The notes under the pieces: model-generated
What the model was told of the DNA's origin: nothing
The model's input: only the letters and a program-made list of their open reading frames with translations
Database searches by the model: none
Program-made: the position numbers and the translations under genes
Source: Microvirga sesbaniae
GTDB taxonomy: Bacteria > Pseudomonadota > Alphaproteobacteria > Rhizobiales > Beijerinckiaceae
Assembly: GCF_025460805.1 (NCBI RefSeq)
Contig: NZ_JAMXFJ010000016.1
Span: 78,646-142,645 of the forward strand
Length of the DNA: 64,000 nucleotides
Direction: 5' to 3'
Shown here: one piece after another, positions 34,900 to 43,624 of the stretch
Numbering within the stretch: the first letter of the stretch is position 1
How the letters are laid out: every line of letters starts with the position of its first letter

Positions 34900-36492
34900 T
34901 CAGTGCCGGAAATGCCGGTGTCCCGTGAACACCATGGCCAGGCCCGCCTCGTCGGCGGCCTTGATCACCTCGTCGTCGCGCATGGAGCCGCCGGGCTGGA
35001 TCACCGCGGTGGCGCCGGCCTCCGCGGCCGCGAGCAGGCCGTCCGCGAAGGGGAAGAAGGCATCGGAGGCCACCACGGAGCCGCGGGCGAGGGTCTCGGG
35101 CAGGTTCGCGGCCTTCGCGGCCTCGGCGGCCTTCCAGGCGGCGATGCGGGAGGAATCGACCCGGCTCATCTGGCCGGCCCCGATGCCGACCGTCGCGAGA
35201 TCCTTCGCGTACACGATGGCGTTCGACTTCACGTGCTTGGCGACCCGGAAGGCGAAGCGCAGATCCTCCAGCTCCCGGTCCGTGGGCGCGCGCTTCGTCA
35301 CCACCTTCAGGTCCATGGCGTCGACCACCGCGTTGTCGCGGTTCTGGGCCAGGAAGCCGCCCGCCACCGTGCGCAGGGTCAGGCCCTCCGCCCGCGGATC
35401 GGGCAGGGCGCCGGCCAGGAGCAGGCGCAGGTTCTTCTTGGCCGCCACGATGGCGATCGCCTCCTCGGTGGCGTCGGGCGCGATGATCACCTCGGTGAAG
35501 ATCTCGGTGATGGCCTTCGCGGCTTCCGCGTCGAGGGGCCGGTTCATGGCCACGATGCCCCCGAAGGCCGAGACCGGGTCGCAGCGCAGGGCCTTCTCGT
35601 AGGCCTCGCGGAGCGTGGCGCCCTCGGCGACGCCGCACGGGTTGGCGTGCTTGACGATCACGATGGCGGCGGAGCGTTCGGGCGCGAACTCCGCCACGGC
35701 CTCGTAGGCCGCGTCCGTGTCGTTGATGTTGTTGTAGGAGAGCTGCTTGCCCTGCACCTGGCGGGCGGTGGCGACGCCCGGGCGGCTCTCCGGCGTGCGG
35801 TAGAAGGCCGCGCTCTGGTGCGGGTTCTCGCCATAGCGCATCACCTCGGCGATGGCACCGCCCAGGGCCCGAACGGGCGGGGTCTCCTCGCCGATCTCGC
35901 CGGCGAACCAGTTGGAGATCGCCGCGTCGTAGGCGGCCGTGCGGGCATAGGCCTTCTGGGCGAGGCGCCGGCGCAGGGCGAGCGTCACCGAGCCGTCGTT
36001 CTGGGCCAGGTCTTCCAGGACGGCGGCGTAATCGGCGCCGTCGACCACCACGGCCACGTCGCCGTGGTTCTTGGCGGCCGCACGGATCATGGCCGGCCCG
36101 CCGATGTCGATGTTCTCGATGCAGTCGTCATAGGGCTTGCCGGCCTTCACGGTCGCCTCGAACGGATAGAGGTTCACCACCAGCAGGTCGATGGGCCGGA
36201 TCCCATGCGCCAGCATGGCCGCCTGGTGCTCGGGGTTCTCGCGGATCCCGAGCAGGCCGCCATGCACGGCGGGATGCAGGGTCTTCACGCGCCCGTCCAT
36301 CATCTCCGGAAAGCCCGTGAGCTCGCTCACGTCCTTCACGGGCAGGCCCGCCTCGCTCAGGGCCCTGTGCGTGCCGCCCGTGGACACCAGCTCGACGCCG
36401 CGCCCGGAGAGCGCGCGGGCGAAGTCCACGAGACCCGACTTGTCGGATACGGAAAGCAGAGCGCGGGAGACGCGCTTCAGGTCGCTCGGCAT
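34900..36492 (-). CDS. purH: Bifunctional AICAR transformylase/IMP cyclohydrolase
   Basis: A 530-residue PurH, catalysing the last two steps of IMP synthesis. The IMP cyclohydrolase domain opens ALLSVSDKSGLVDFAR and contains GGTHRALSEAG and DGRVKTLHPAVHGG. The AICAR transformylase domain contains the KHANPCGVAEG motif and the late DAFFPFADGLLAA. ATG at 36492 has GGAG 8 bp upstream; the in-frame TTG at 36510 is not preferred. Near-standard length and complete. Confidence 0.97.
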   Translation of the reverse strand: MPSDLKRVSRALLSVSDKSGLVDFARALSGRGVELVSTGGTHRALSEAGLPVKDVSELTGFPEMMDGRVKTLHPAVHGGLLGIRENPEHQAAMLAHGIRPIDLLVVNLYPFEATVKAGKPYDDCIENIDIGGPAMIRAAAKNHGDVAVVVDGADYAAVLEDLAQNDGSVTLALRRRLAQKAYARTAAYDAAISNWFAGEIGEETPPVRALGGAIAEVMRYGENPHQSAAFYRTPESRPGVATARQVQGKQLSYNNINDTDAAYEAVAEFAPERSAAIVIVKHANPCGVAEGATLREAYEKALRCDPVSAFGGIVAMNRPLDAEAAKAITEIFTEVIIAPDATEEAIAIVAAKKNLRLLLAGALPDPRAEGLTLRTVAGGFLAQNRDNAVVDAMDLKVVTKRAPTDRELEDLRFAFRVAKHVKSNAIVYAKDLATVGIGAGQMSRVDSSRIAAWKAAEAAKAANLPETLARGSVVASDAFFPFADGLLAAAEAGATAVIQPGGSMRDDEVIKAADEAGLAMVFTGHRHFRH

Positions 36493-36601
36493 GGCGGCCG
36501 CTCCATTCAAGGGAAGAGATGCGGGCGCGATACCACGGGAGGCCCGGGATGGGAACCTGTCGCGGCCGCAGGGGAAGATTGCCCGACGGGTATGGCGGTG
36601 C

Positions 36602-37420
36602 TCAGCCCTGGTGCCATCCTTCGGGCACGGTGCCGCGACAGGCCCAGGCCACCGCCGCGAAGGAGCGCGGGCCGTCCGGTTCGCCCGCCTCGTAGGCGGC
36701 GCGCAGGGCCCGCTCGAAGGCCGATCGAGCCCTGTCGTCGAGCCCGGTCACGTATGTCCCGAGCGGGCCCTCTCCCGCGGCATAGGGCTTCCAGAAATCC
36801 TCGAAGTCGGAATAGTCCATGCGGATCATCAGCGGGACCTCGGCGACGTCGGCAAGGCCGACCCGGGTCCACAGCGCCCGCATCTCGCCGGACCGGGTCA
36901 GGGGCTTGTAATAGCTCTCGCGCCTGTGGGACGCGGCGGAGGGATCGAGCGCCGCGGCCGTGTCCCAGAACATGCGCTGGTAGGGCATGCCGCCGTAGCT
37001 GTCCCACACGGCCGCCGCCACCACTCCGCCGGGCTTCGTCACGCGGCTCATCTCGCGCAGGGCCTGTTCCGATTCCGGCACGAAATGGAGCACGAGCAGC
37101 GCCAGGGTCCTGTCGAACGCACGATCCTCGAAAGCAAGCGCACAGACGTCGCCGCGCGCGATGGTGATCCTGGGATCGGTGTTGCGCGCCCGCGCGGCTT
37201 CCACATAGGTCTCGGAGAAGTCGATCCCGTCGATGCGGGCGATCTCGGCCACCTGAGGGATCGTGAAGGTCAGGCTGCCCGTGCCGCACCCGACATCGAG
37301 CACCCGCTCGCCCGCATCGAGCCCGGCGAAGGCGAGAAAGGGTCTCGCCAGTCTCCGGCTCCAGCGGCCCATGAGCTGGTCGTAGGAGACGGCGCTTCTC
37401 GCATGGAACTTGGACGACAT
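36602..37420 (-). CDS. Class I SAM-dependent methyltransferase
   Basis: A 272-residue methyltransferase. SAM motif I is VLDVGCGTGSL (about residue 42), with the acidic residue after EYVEA-like ETYVEAARA and motif post-I DGIDFSE. The substrate domain is unlike well-known groups (UbiE-like at best). ATG at 37420 has GGGAG 6 bp upstream. It intervenes between purH and the heparinase-like gene, a spot where related genomes often have nothing, so it may be a local insertion. Confidence 0.82.
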   Translation of the reverse strand: MSSKFHARSAVSYDQLMGRWSRRLARPFLAFAGLDAGERVLDVGCGTGSLTFTIPQVAEIARIDGIDFSETYVEAARARNTDPRITIARGDVCALAFEDRAFDRTLALLVLHFVPESEQALREMSRVTKPGGVVAAAVWDSYGGMPYQRMFWDTAAALDPSAASHRRESYYKPLTRSGEMRALWTRVGLADVAEVPLMIRMDYSDFEDFWKPYAAGEGPLGTYVTGLDDRARSAFERALRAAYEAGEPDGPRSFAAVAWACRGTVPEGWHQG

Positions 37421-37469
37421 GCTTCGCTCCCGGGCTCGTCGGGGACATCGAACGCAACGCCGCGCCATC

Positions 37470-37577
37470 CTAAAGCATCGGACCCAAAAGTGGACTTGCA
37501 CTTTTGGGATCCATCCGATGCTCACATCCTTGAGCGGCGCATCGTTCATCGTGGCCCTCAAGGTCCGCACGATGCGC
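37470..37577. repeat. Family B repeat, left CTAA flank, right flank lost
   Basis: Begins CTAA-AGCATCGGACCC, inner palindrome cccaaaagtg...cacttttggg, then gagcggcgcatcgttc and gtccgcacgatgcgc. The right terminus continues gag instead of CTA, so one flank has mutated. It fills most of the 316-bp gap between the divergent methyltransferase and cupin genes. Confidence 0.75.
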
Positions 37578-37736
37578 GAGCCGACCGGCGCGCCGCGGCA
37601 TCACTGCTCCTTCGGAGGAGCGCGGGCGGCGCCGCGTCCGTCAGCCTGCCCTTACCTCGTTTGACCATTTGCCCGCACAGACCGGCTCCCGCCATGCTGC
37701 CCGGCGAAAACGCCAGCGCAGACGCGGAGGGCAGCC

Positions 37737-38186
37737 ATGAGCGAACTCGACAAGGGCATCACCCGGGCCGGCGAAGGCTACCGGGGGAAGGCGTGGAACA
37801 TCCTGGGCCAGCGCTATGTCCCGAAGGCGTCCTGCGTCTCCTCGTTCGCATTCGAGACCAACAGCGAGCCGGGGCAATACGTGCCGGTCCACATCCATCC
37901 CGGGCAGGACGAGTTCATCCTGATGCTCGAGGGCGAGCTCGATCTGAAGCTCGACGGGGTCTGGAGCAAGGCGCGGGCGGGCGACCTCGTGCGCATGCCC
38001 CGGGGGGTCCCGCACGGTTATTTCAACAAGTCGGATGCGCCGGCCCGCGCCCTGTTCTGGGTTTCGCCTGCGGGCCGGCTGGAAGACCTGTTCGACGCCC
38101 TGCACGACCAGACCGACATCCCGCGCGTGCTGGAGCTCTCCGCCGCGCACGACGTCGACTTCCTGCCGCCGGAGGCGAACGAGTGA
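37737..38186 (+). CDS. Cupin-domain protein
   Basis: A 149-residue single-domain cupin. Metal-binding motif 1 is VHIHPGQDEFILMLEGELDL (His, His, Glu) and motif 2 is MPRGVPHGYFN (His). Reaction unknown. Its stop lies 4 bp from the stop of the convergent heparinase-like gene. Confidence 0.85.
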   Translation: MSELDKGITRAGEGYRGKAWNILGQRYVPKASCVSSFAFETNSEPGQYVPVHIHPGQDEFILMLEGELDLKLDGVWSKARAGDLVRMPRGVPHGYFNKSDAPARALFWVSPAGRLEDLFDALHDQTDIPRVLELSAAHDVDFLPPEANE

Positions 38187-38190
38187 CGGG

Positions 38191-39966
38191 TCAGATCAGC
38201 TCCGGGGCCTGATCCTGGGGCTCGCCGGGGCTGAAGGTGCGGGCGAGGCGCTCGAAGCGCCAGCGCACGGTGGGCGTCTCGGCCGGACGGACCGTGAGCA
38301 CGATCTGCTCCGTGCGCCGCATGCCCTCGGGGGTGGCCAGGAACACGCTGTCCTCGAGCTCCGCCTCGACCGGCGCGGCCGAGAACTGCCAGGCCTCCCG
38401 GTTGGGCAGGACCAGCATCACCACCCGGCCGCCCTGTGCGCGGCTCGCCCGGATGCCGGGCGCCAGATGGAAGCGGATGACCGCCTGCACGGTTCCGGCC
38501 CGGCCGCCGTCGCTGAAGAAGCTGTCCTCGCCCTCCAGCACGTTGCCTTTGGGAGCGAGCTGCCAGCGCCGCTCGTGGGTGATGCCGAAGCGGGCCTTGT
38601 ACCCGTCGTGGCTGGCCGCGAGGAGCTGGACGTGCTCGCGCTCGCTGCGCTCCGCCGTCACGCGCTCCGGCGCGCTGATGACCACCGGGCCCATGCGGCG
38701 CAGGACCCAGGCGGAGATCCGGCGCTGCAGCCAGTTGCCCTTCTTGTCGACGATCTGGCAGGACGACACGTCGTCGATGGACGCGGTGGAATGGGCCACC
38801 GTGGAGCGCGCGGCCTGGATGATCGCCGGGCCGGCGATGGTGGGCGTGCCGCAATTGACCACGATGCGCTGCGCGGCGCTCGAGAACTCGAAGGACAGGC
38901 AGCCGGCCGCCGCATCCTGGGACAGGGGCCGCGGCGGCGGCGCGCCCACGTCGGCGACGAGGAGCGAGCGCCCGGCCTCCAGGCGCTCGTAGCCCGAATG
39001 GGGCGCGTGGTGGATCGGCTGGCTGCGCATGTCGTCGTAGGTGAGCAGCGTCGCCAGGTGATCGGCGGCGGTCACGCCCATGCCGTTGAAATGGGACAGG
39101 GTGCCGTCCCCGTGCCGGAACAGGCGCACCATCGGCAGCAGGCGGTCGACGGCGTGGAGCAGCGCGTCGGGCGTGTCGACCTCGCGGCTGGCGAACATCT
39201 GGCGCAGGGGCAGGAGGTCGAACAGGAGATCGACCATGATGCGCGGGTTGCGGCTCGCATGGCCGCCGTCGGCCAGGATCTGGCGTTCGAGCTCGCGGGC
39301 GAGCAGGCGGCTCGCGCGCCTCAGGTTCCGGTCGAAGCCCTCGCAGCACAGGCCCGCATAGCAGAGCGCGATGCCGGCCATGAGCTGCTGATAGGGCAGG
39401 GCGCCGGAACGGACCTGGCGCTCCAGGGTGCGCACGTGCTGGCCGATGATCTTGAGGAAGCGCTGGTAGAAGGCATGGTCGGCGCCCTCCAGGATCAGGG
39501 GCGACTGGCTGATGAAGGACATGAGCCGGCGCGCCGTGATCTCGGTGCTGCAGGCGATGCGCCGGTCGCCGAGCTTGGAGGTGACGAACTCGTCCACCAG
39601 GGAGCGGGCATTGGCCTGGGCGAGCGCCGTGCCGGCCGCCCTCAAGTGACGCAGCCAGCCGAACCCGTAGAGGGCCTCGGCCCAGGCGCGGCTCGGCGGC
39701 GCGAACGCGAAGGGCGAGCGCCCGCCGGTCGTGATGGCGCGGCCGGAAAAGGCGAAGAAGCCGGAATAGATGTCGGTCGCGATGGTGGGATCCGCCGTGC
39801 GCAGATCCTGCGGGGCGAAGAGCAGGCGCGTGGGCACCGGCGCGCTGGAGAGCCTGGACAGGCTCCAGACCGTGCTTTCGCGCATGGCGCGGCCGGCCTC
39901 GCGAGCGGCAAGCCTGTACACACGCCAGCGATCCGGCCCGAAATCCACCCGTGGCGCTCCTCTCAT
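38191..39966 (-). CDS. Heparinase II/III-like family protein
   Basis: A 591-residue protein. The N-terminal half is an alpha-toroid-like helical domain (WLRHLRAAGTALAQANARSL, then LLFDLLPLRQMFASR); the C-terminal half is a beta-sandwich heparinase II/III-like domain (VNCGTPTIAG, STVAHSTASIDD). In Hyphomicrobiales it regularly sits between rsmB and purH, as here. The natural polysaccharide, if any, is unknown. The gene starts 78 bp after the rsmB stop and is probably co-transcribed. Confidence 0.88.
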   Translation of the reverse strand: MRGAPRVDFGPDRWRVYRLAAREAGRAMRESTVWSLSRLSSAPVPTRLLFAPQDLRTADPTIATDIYSGFFAFSGRAITTGGRSPFAFAPPSRAWAEALYGFGWLRHLRAAGTALAQANARSLVDEFVTSKLGDRRIACSTEITARRLMSFISQSPLILEGADHAFYQRFLKIIGQHVRTLERQVRSGALPYQQLMAGIALCYAGLCCEGFDRNLRRASRLLARELERQILADGGHASRNPRIMVDLLFDLLPLRQMFASREVDTPDALLHAVDRLLPMVRLFRHGDGTLSHFNGMGVTAADHLATLLTYDDMRSQPIHHAPHSGYERLEAGRSLLVADVGAPPPRPLSQDAAAGCLSFEFSSAAQRIVVNCGTPTIAGPAIIQAARSTVAHSTASIDDVSSCQIVDKKGNWLQRRISAWVLRRMGPVVISAPERVTAERSEREHVQLLAASHDGYKARFGITHERRWQLAPKGNVLEGEDSFFSDGGRAGTVQAVIRFHLAPGIRASRAQGGRVVMLVLPNREAWQFSAAPVEAELEDSVFLATPEGMRRTEQIVLTVRPAETPTVRWRFERLARTFSPGEPQDQAPELI

Positions 39967-40044
39967 GCTGCTTGAATCACCGCCAACTTAGGTGAGGAGT
40001 TCCTGCTGACTGGTTAACACCCGGTAAGAGATCGTTCACCCTGT

Positions 40045-41358
40045 TCACGAACCCCTGTGCACAAACCGTGCGACAAAGAAGCCGTCGAGGCCGCTGCGGT
40101 CGTGCTCGGAGAGCGCCAGCTGGCTCGGCAGGGTGCGCAGGTCGCCCGCGGGCGTGAGGCATTCGGCGAGGCCCCCGATCTCGTCCGGCGTCACGGGGCT
40201 GCGGGCGAAGTCCGGGTGGCGGGCGAGAAAGCCTTCCGCCTGCCGCTCGCCTTCCTCGGCTTCCAGCGAGCAGGTGCAGTAGACCAGCCGCCCGCCGGGC
40301 TTCAGGAGCGCCGCCGCCTTGTCGAGCAGGCGGCTCTGGAGTCCCGAGAGCTTGCGGATGTCCTCCTGGCTCTTGGTCCAGGCCACGTCCGGGTGGCGGC
40401 GGATGGTGCCCGTGGCCGAGCAGGGCGCATCGAGCAGGATGGCATCGAAGGGGCCCGCCGTGAGCTTTTCGGCATCGATGGCCCGGGTCTCCGCCGTCAG
40501 ATGCAGGCGGGCGAGGTTCTCCTCGAGCCGCGCCAGGCGCCTGGCCGAGCGGTCGACCGCGAGCACCTCGGCCCCGGCGGCGGCCAATTGCGCGGTCTTG
40601 CCCCCGGGGGCGGCGCAGAGGTCGGCAATGCGCTCGCCGGGCTTCGGCTGCAACAGGCGGGCCGGCAGGGCGGCGGCGGCATCCTGCACCCACCATTCGC
40701 CGGCCTCGAAGCCGGGGAGGTCGCGGATGGCGGTGCGCTCCTTCAGCCGAATGCTGCCGGTGGGCAGGAGCACGCCGCCCAGGCGTTCGGCCCAGGCCTG
40801 CGGGTCGCTCTTCACGGTCAGGTCCACGGAGGCCAGCGACCGGTGCGCCTGCGCGATCTGCGTGGCGAGCGGCTCGCCGTATTGCGCGATCCAGCGTTCC
40901 TCGAGCCAGGTCGGCGTGTCGAGCCAGGGATCGTCCTGGCCGAGGATCTGATCGCGCTCGCGGGCGACGCGGCGCAGGACCGCGTTGATGAAGCCGCCCG
41001 CGTGATGGAGCTTGGGATCGCCCTGAGCGATCGTGACCGCGCTGTCGACCGCGGCATGGTCGGGCACGTCGAGGAACAGGATCTGCGCGGCCCCGACGGC
41101 GAGAAGATGCATCAGGCGCTCGTCCTTGGGCGGCTTGTTGAGCCGCTCGCGCAGGGCGTGGCCGAGCGTCCCGAGGCGCCGGAAGGTCACGATCGCGATG
41201 GCGCGGGCGAGGGCCTCGTCGCGGGATGTGAGCTTCTCCGTCTGAAAAAGCTCCTCCATCACGTCGTCGAGCGGCACGCGCCGCTTCAGGGTCTCCGTCA
41301 CCGCCTGCCAGGCGAGGCGGCGCGGCCCGAGGCCCGCCTGTTCGTCCGATTGAGTCAA
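40045..41358 (-). CDS. rsmB: RsmB-type 16S rRNA m5C methyltransferase
   Basis: A 437-residue RNA m5C methyltransferase. An N-terminal NusB-like RNA-binding domain (about 10-140) precedes the catalytic domain with SAM motif ADLCAAPGGKTAQL, the LDAPCSATGTIRRHPD proline-cysteine loop and the nucleophile region LVYCTCSLEAEEGE. It methylates C967 of 16S rRNA in E. coli. The only suitable start is a TTG at 41358. A family B repeat occupies the space up to htpX, ending 20 bp before this start. Confidence 0.92.
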   Translation of the reverse strand: MTQSDEQAGLGPRRLAWQAVTETLKRRVPLDDVMEELFQTEKLTSRDEALARAIAIVTFRRLGTLGHALRERLNKPPKDERLMHLLAVGAAQILFLDVPDHAAVDSAVTIAQGDPKLHHAGGFINAVLRRVARERDQILGQDDPWLDTPTWLEERWIAQYGEPLATQIAQAHRSLASVDLTVKSDPQAWAERLGGVLLPTGSIRLKERTAIRDLPGFEAGEWWVQDAAAALPARLLQPKPGERIADLCAAPGGKTAQLAAAGAEVLAVDRSARRLARLEENLARLHLTAETRAIDAEKLTAGPFDAILLDAPCSATGTIRRHPDVAWTKSQEDIRKLSGLQSRLLDKAAALLKPGGRLVYCTCSLEAEEGERQAEGFLARHPDFARSPVTPDEIGGLAECLTPAGDLRTLPSQLALSEHDRSGLDGFFVARFVHRGS

Positions 41359-41378
41359 AATCCTATCCCCTGGGTCAT

Positions 41379-41466
41379 CTAGCGCCCCGAACGATGCGCC
41401 ACTTCAAGGAGTGAGCATCGGATCCGATCCCAAAAGTGGGTCCACTTTTCCCGTCCGATGCTCTAG
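41379..41466. repeat. Family B MITE-like repeat, reverse orientation, flanked by CTAG
   Basis: An 88-bp copy with CTAG at both ends (41379-41382, 41463-41466). Read on the minus strand it starts AGAGCATCGGACGGG and ends CGCATCGTTCGGGGCGCT. The htpX stop codon (TAG, 41463-41465 on the minus strand) is within the flank, and the rsmB start follows 20 bp beyond, so the repeat fills the whole intergenic space. Confidence 0.85.
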
Positions 41467-42410
41467 CCCCATGGCCCCCGGCGGGTGCCGCTCGAGCCTG
41501 TGCTTGAACCCCCGACTGAACCCCAGGGACTCGATGAACTTTGCGCGACGAAGCCGGGCTGCGCCGACGCTCCCATCTCCTGGGCCAAAGCCTGTAGGGC
41601 CGCAATCCGGTTTTCCGTCGCGGGATGGGTCGAGAACAGGTTATCCACGCCCTGACCCGACAGCGGGTTGACGATGAAGAGCGAGGCGGTCGCGGGTCGC
41701 CGCTCCGCATCCGGGTTGGGAATGTGCGCCACGCCGCCCGCGATGCGCGCGAGCGCCGAGGCGAGCGCGAGCGGCTGGCCGCAGATCTCAGCACCCATCC
41801 GGTCGGCGTCGTATTCCCGCGAACGGCTGATCGCCATCTGGATGATCATGGCGGCGATCGGGGCGAGCAGGGCGGTCGCCAGGATCACGATCGGGTTCGG
41901 CCGCTCGTCGCCCCGGCCGCCGAAGAGAAAGCCGAACTGCGCCAGCGTCGCGATGGCGCCCGCGATGGTGGCGCTCACGGTCATGATGAGCGTGTCGCGG
42001 TTCCTGATATGGGCGAGCTCGTGCGCCATCACGCCCGCCACCTCGTCGGGCGACAGCATGTGCAGAAGGCCCGTGGTGGCGGCCACCGCGGCATTCTCCG
42101 GGTTGCGTCCGGTCGCGAAGGCGTTGGGCTGCGGATTGTCGATGAGATAGACCCGCGGCATGGGGAGCCCGGCACGCTGGGCGAGGCCGCGCACCATGTG
42201 CACGAGCTCGGGCGCGGTGCGCTCGTCCACCTCGACCGCATGATGGGCCGCGAGCGCCAGCCGGTCCGAGTTCCAGTAGGCGAACAGGTTGGTCGCGAGG
42301 CCGAGGCCGAGGGCAATCATCATGCCGGTCCCGCCGCCGAGGAAATAGCCGACGACGCCGAACAGGGCCATCAGGCCCGCCAGCAGCATTCCGGTCTTGA
42401 CGGTGTTCAT
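41463..42410 (-). CDS. htpX: HtpX membrane zinc metalloprotease
   Basis: A 315-residue M48B protease. Two N-terminal helices (LLAGLMALFGVVGYFLGG, TGMMIALGLGLATNLFAYW), zinc site HELAH in VMAHELAHIRNRD, two further hydrophobic segments and the late SREYDADR glutamate ligand. It takes part in inner-membrane protein quality control. ATG at 42410 has GGAG upstream. The tail SSSPWGSVGGSSTGSSGT is low-complexity, and the stop codon is contributed by the family B flank, so the C-terminus may have been altered. Confidence 0.93.
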   Translation of the reverse strand: MNTVKTGMLLAGLMALFGVVGYFLGGGTGMMIALGLGLATNLFAYWNSDRLALAAHHAVEVDERTAPELVHMVRGLAQRAGLPMPRVYLIDNPQPNAFATGRNPENAAVAATTGLLHMLSPDEVAGVMAHELAHIRNRDTLIMTVSATIAGAIATLAQFGFLFGGRGDERPNPIVILATALLAPIAAMIIQMAISRSREYDADRMGAEICGQPLALASALARIAGGVAHIPNPDAERRPATASLFIVNPLSGQGVDNLFSTHPATENRIAALQALAQEMGASAQPGFVAQSSSSPWGSVGGSSTGSSGTRRGPWG

Positions 42411-42543
42411 CGGGGTCTCCACCTCGTGGTCAACGACATCGCATCCGCTGACCCCTATGTGGGAACGGTTCAGCTCGCTCCCAAGGCTTCGCCCTCGAAG
42501 TCCCGCTCCCGGGCTGACCTTTCCCGTGGTGAAGCCCTCCCCG

Positions 42544-42573
42544 GTCATGGCCGGGCCTGTCCCGACGACGGGA
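42544..42573. repeat. Family A fragment
   Basis: A single arm gtcatggccgggcctgtcccg remains; the right hairpin is missing. It lies in the htpX / DUF1674 divergent spacer. Confidence 0.5.
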
Positions 42574-42637
42574 GAGGGTCGGCGGGAGCATCCACAGTGT
42601 CCTCCCAACGGGAGCGGAAATCTGGCATAAGGCCCCC

Positions 42638-42868
42638 ATGAGCACGAACGATCAGACACCACCGACCGAACCCATCAAGGGCGCAGCCCCCGGCAAGACC
42701 CTGTCCGCGGCCGCCCGGCGGGCGCTCGAAGAGGCCGCGCAGCGGCGCCTCGACATCGACGCCCGCGCGGCCGAGATCGCCAAGCAGAAGGAACTCCAGG
42801 GCCGCGGCGGCCTCGAGCCCGTCCGCTACGAGGACTGGGAGGTGAAGGGCCTGGCGAGCGATTTCTGA
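42638..42868 (+). CDS. DUF1674 protein (SDHAF4-like)
   Basis: A 76-residue protein ending GGLEPVRYEDWEVKGLASDF, the DUF1674 C-terminal signature. Eukaryotic relatives (SDHAF4) assist assembly of the flavoprotein subunit of succinate dehydrogenase; the bacterial role is inferred. It is divergent from htpX, with a partial family A repeat between them. Confidence 0.88.
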   Translation: MSTNDQTPPTEPIKGAAPGKTLSAAARRALEEAAQRRLDIDARAAEIAKQKELQGRGGLEPVRYEDWEVKGLASDF

Positions 42869-42929
42869 GCCGACGTGGTCCCGGCCCGGCGAGGAGGCGG
42901 TTGGCGGCACCTGGCTTTACTGCCATGGC

Positions 42930-42948
42930 GCATGCACATGTCGTATGC
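42930..42948. promoter_or_regulatory. Candidate ccdAB autoregulatory operator
   Basis: An imperfect palindrome centred on acatgt with arms gcatgc and gtatgc, 26 bp before the ccdA start, followed at once by catatg. CcdA/CcdB pairs normally repress their own promoter through such sites. Confidence 0.4.
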
Positions 42949-42973
42949 CCATATGATTGCCGGAAATGCCGCC

Positions 42974-43219
42974 ATGTCCAAGCCTGTGAGAGCCGCCCGG
43001 GACCGACGGCCGACCAATGTCACCCTTCCGGTCGAGCTTGTGGCCGAGGCGAAGGCCTTGAACATCAATGTCTCGCAGGCCTGCGAAAGCGGATTGGCCC
43101 GCTCGGTGGCTCAGGCCCGGCAGGCTCGCTGGCTCGAGGACAACGAGGACGCCATCGAGGCCTACAACCGGATGGTCGAACGGGGCGGGCTACCCCTGGA
43201 CGAGTTCCGGCAGTTCTGA
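42974..43219 (+). CDS. ccdA: CcdA-type antitoxin
   Basis: An 81-residue protein. The N-terminal part RRPTNVTLPVELVAEAKALNINVSQACESGL is a ribbon-helix-helix DNA-binding domain, and the C-terminal WLEDNEDAIEAYNRMVERGGLPLDEFRQF is the toxin-binding tail typical of CcdA. ATG at 42974 is the best match to the family start; several in-frame ATGs lie upstream. Its stop overlaps the ccdB start by one base. Confidence 0.9.
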   Translation: MSKPVRAARDRRPTNVTLPVELVAEAKALNINVSQACESGLARSVAQARQARWLEDNEDAIEAYNRMVERGGLPLDEFRQF

Positions 43220-43518
43220 TGAGTCAATTCGACGTCTATGCCGGCGTCGGACGATCGGGCCGGCTCGTCGTCGATCTGCAATCCGGCATCCTGGAGCCGA
43301 TCGCGACCCGCATCGTGGCTTCGCTCTTTCTGCGGAGCGAAGCACCGGCCCTCACCGAACCGACCCCGTCGGCCCGCCTCGGCGGACGGGAATTCATCGT
43401 GATGATCCCGCTCCTGGCATCCGTTCCGGTTCGCGAGCTGCAGCGCCCGGCGGGTTCGCTCGTGTCCGATCAGGACGCGATCAAGCGGGCGCTCGACGTT
43501 CTGTCCCTGGGCTTCTGA
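43219..43518 (+). CDS. ccdB: CcdB-type DNA gyrase toxin
   Basis: A 99-residue protein, close to the 101 residues of F-plasmid CcdB. Recognisable features in order: N-terminal QFDVYAG, LVVDLQSGIL, the ASVPV segment, and the C-terminal DAIKRALDVLSLGF ending like the classical NLMFWGI tail. CcdB poisons the GyrA-DNA complex, and its last residues are the gyrase-contact part; here the Trp-Gly-Ile end is replaced by Leu-Gly-Phe. ATGA overlap with ccdA implies translational coupling. Activity is not established. Confidence 0.88.
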   Translation: MSQFDVYAGVGRSGRLVVDLQSGILEPIATRIVASLFLRSEAPALTEPTPSARLGGREFIVMIPLLASVPVRELQRPAGSLVSDQDAIKRALDVLSLGF

Positions 43519-43558
43519 CGGAGCTGCGAACGCGGAGCGGAAAAAATTTCGGGGCCCA

Positions 43559-43585
43559 TGTCACATCGGGCATGATCGTCTCGTC
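43559..43585 (+). promoter_or_regulatory. ECF41-type promoter
   Basis: TGTCACA (43559-43565) and CGTC (43582-43585) are separated by exactly 16 bp. This matches the published target consensus of ECF41 sigma factors, and the site lies 40 bp before the first gene of the operon that encodes the ECF41 sigma factor itself. It implies autoregulation of the pair. Confidence 0.8.
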
Positions 43586-43624
43586 TTATCCTCGTCAGCA
43601 ACCCGACAGATGAAGGACCAGATG

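Noticed and set aside
34903..37167. A 754-codon plus-strand ORF opposite purH
   Set aside because: Antisense shadow of purH and the methyltransferase gene.
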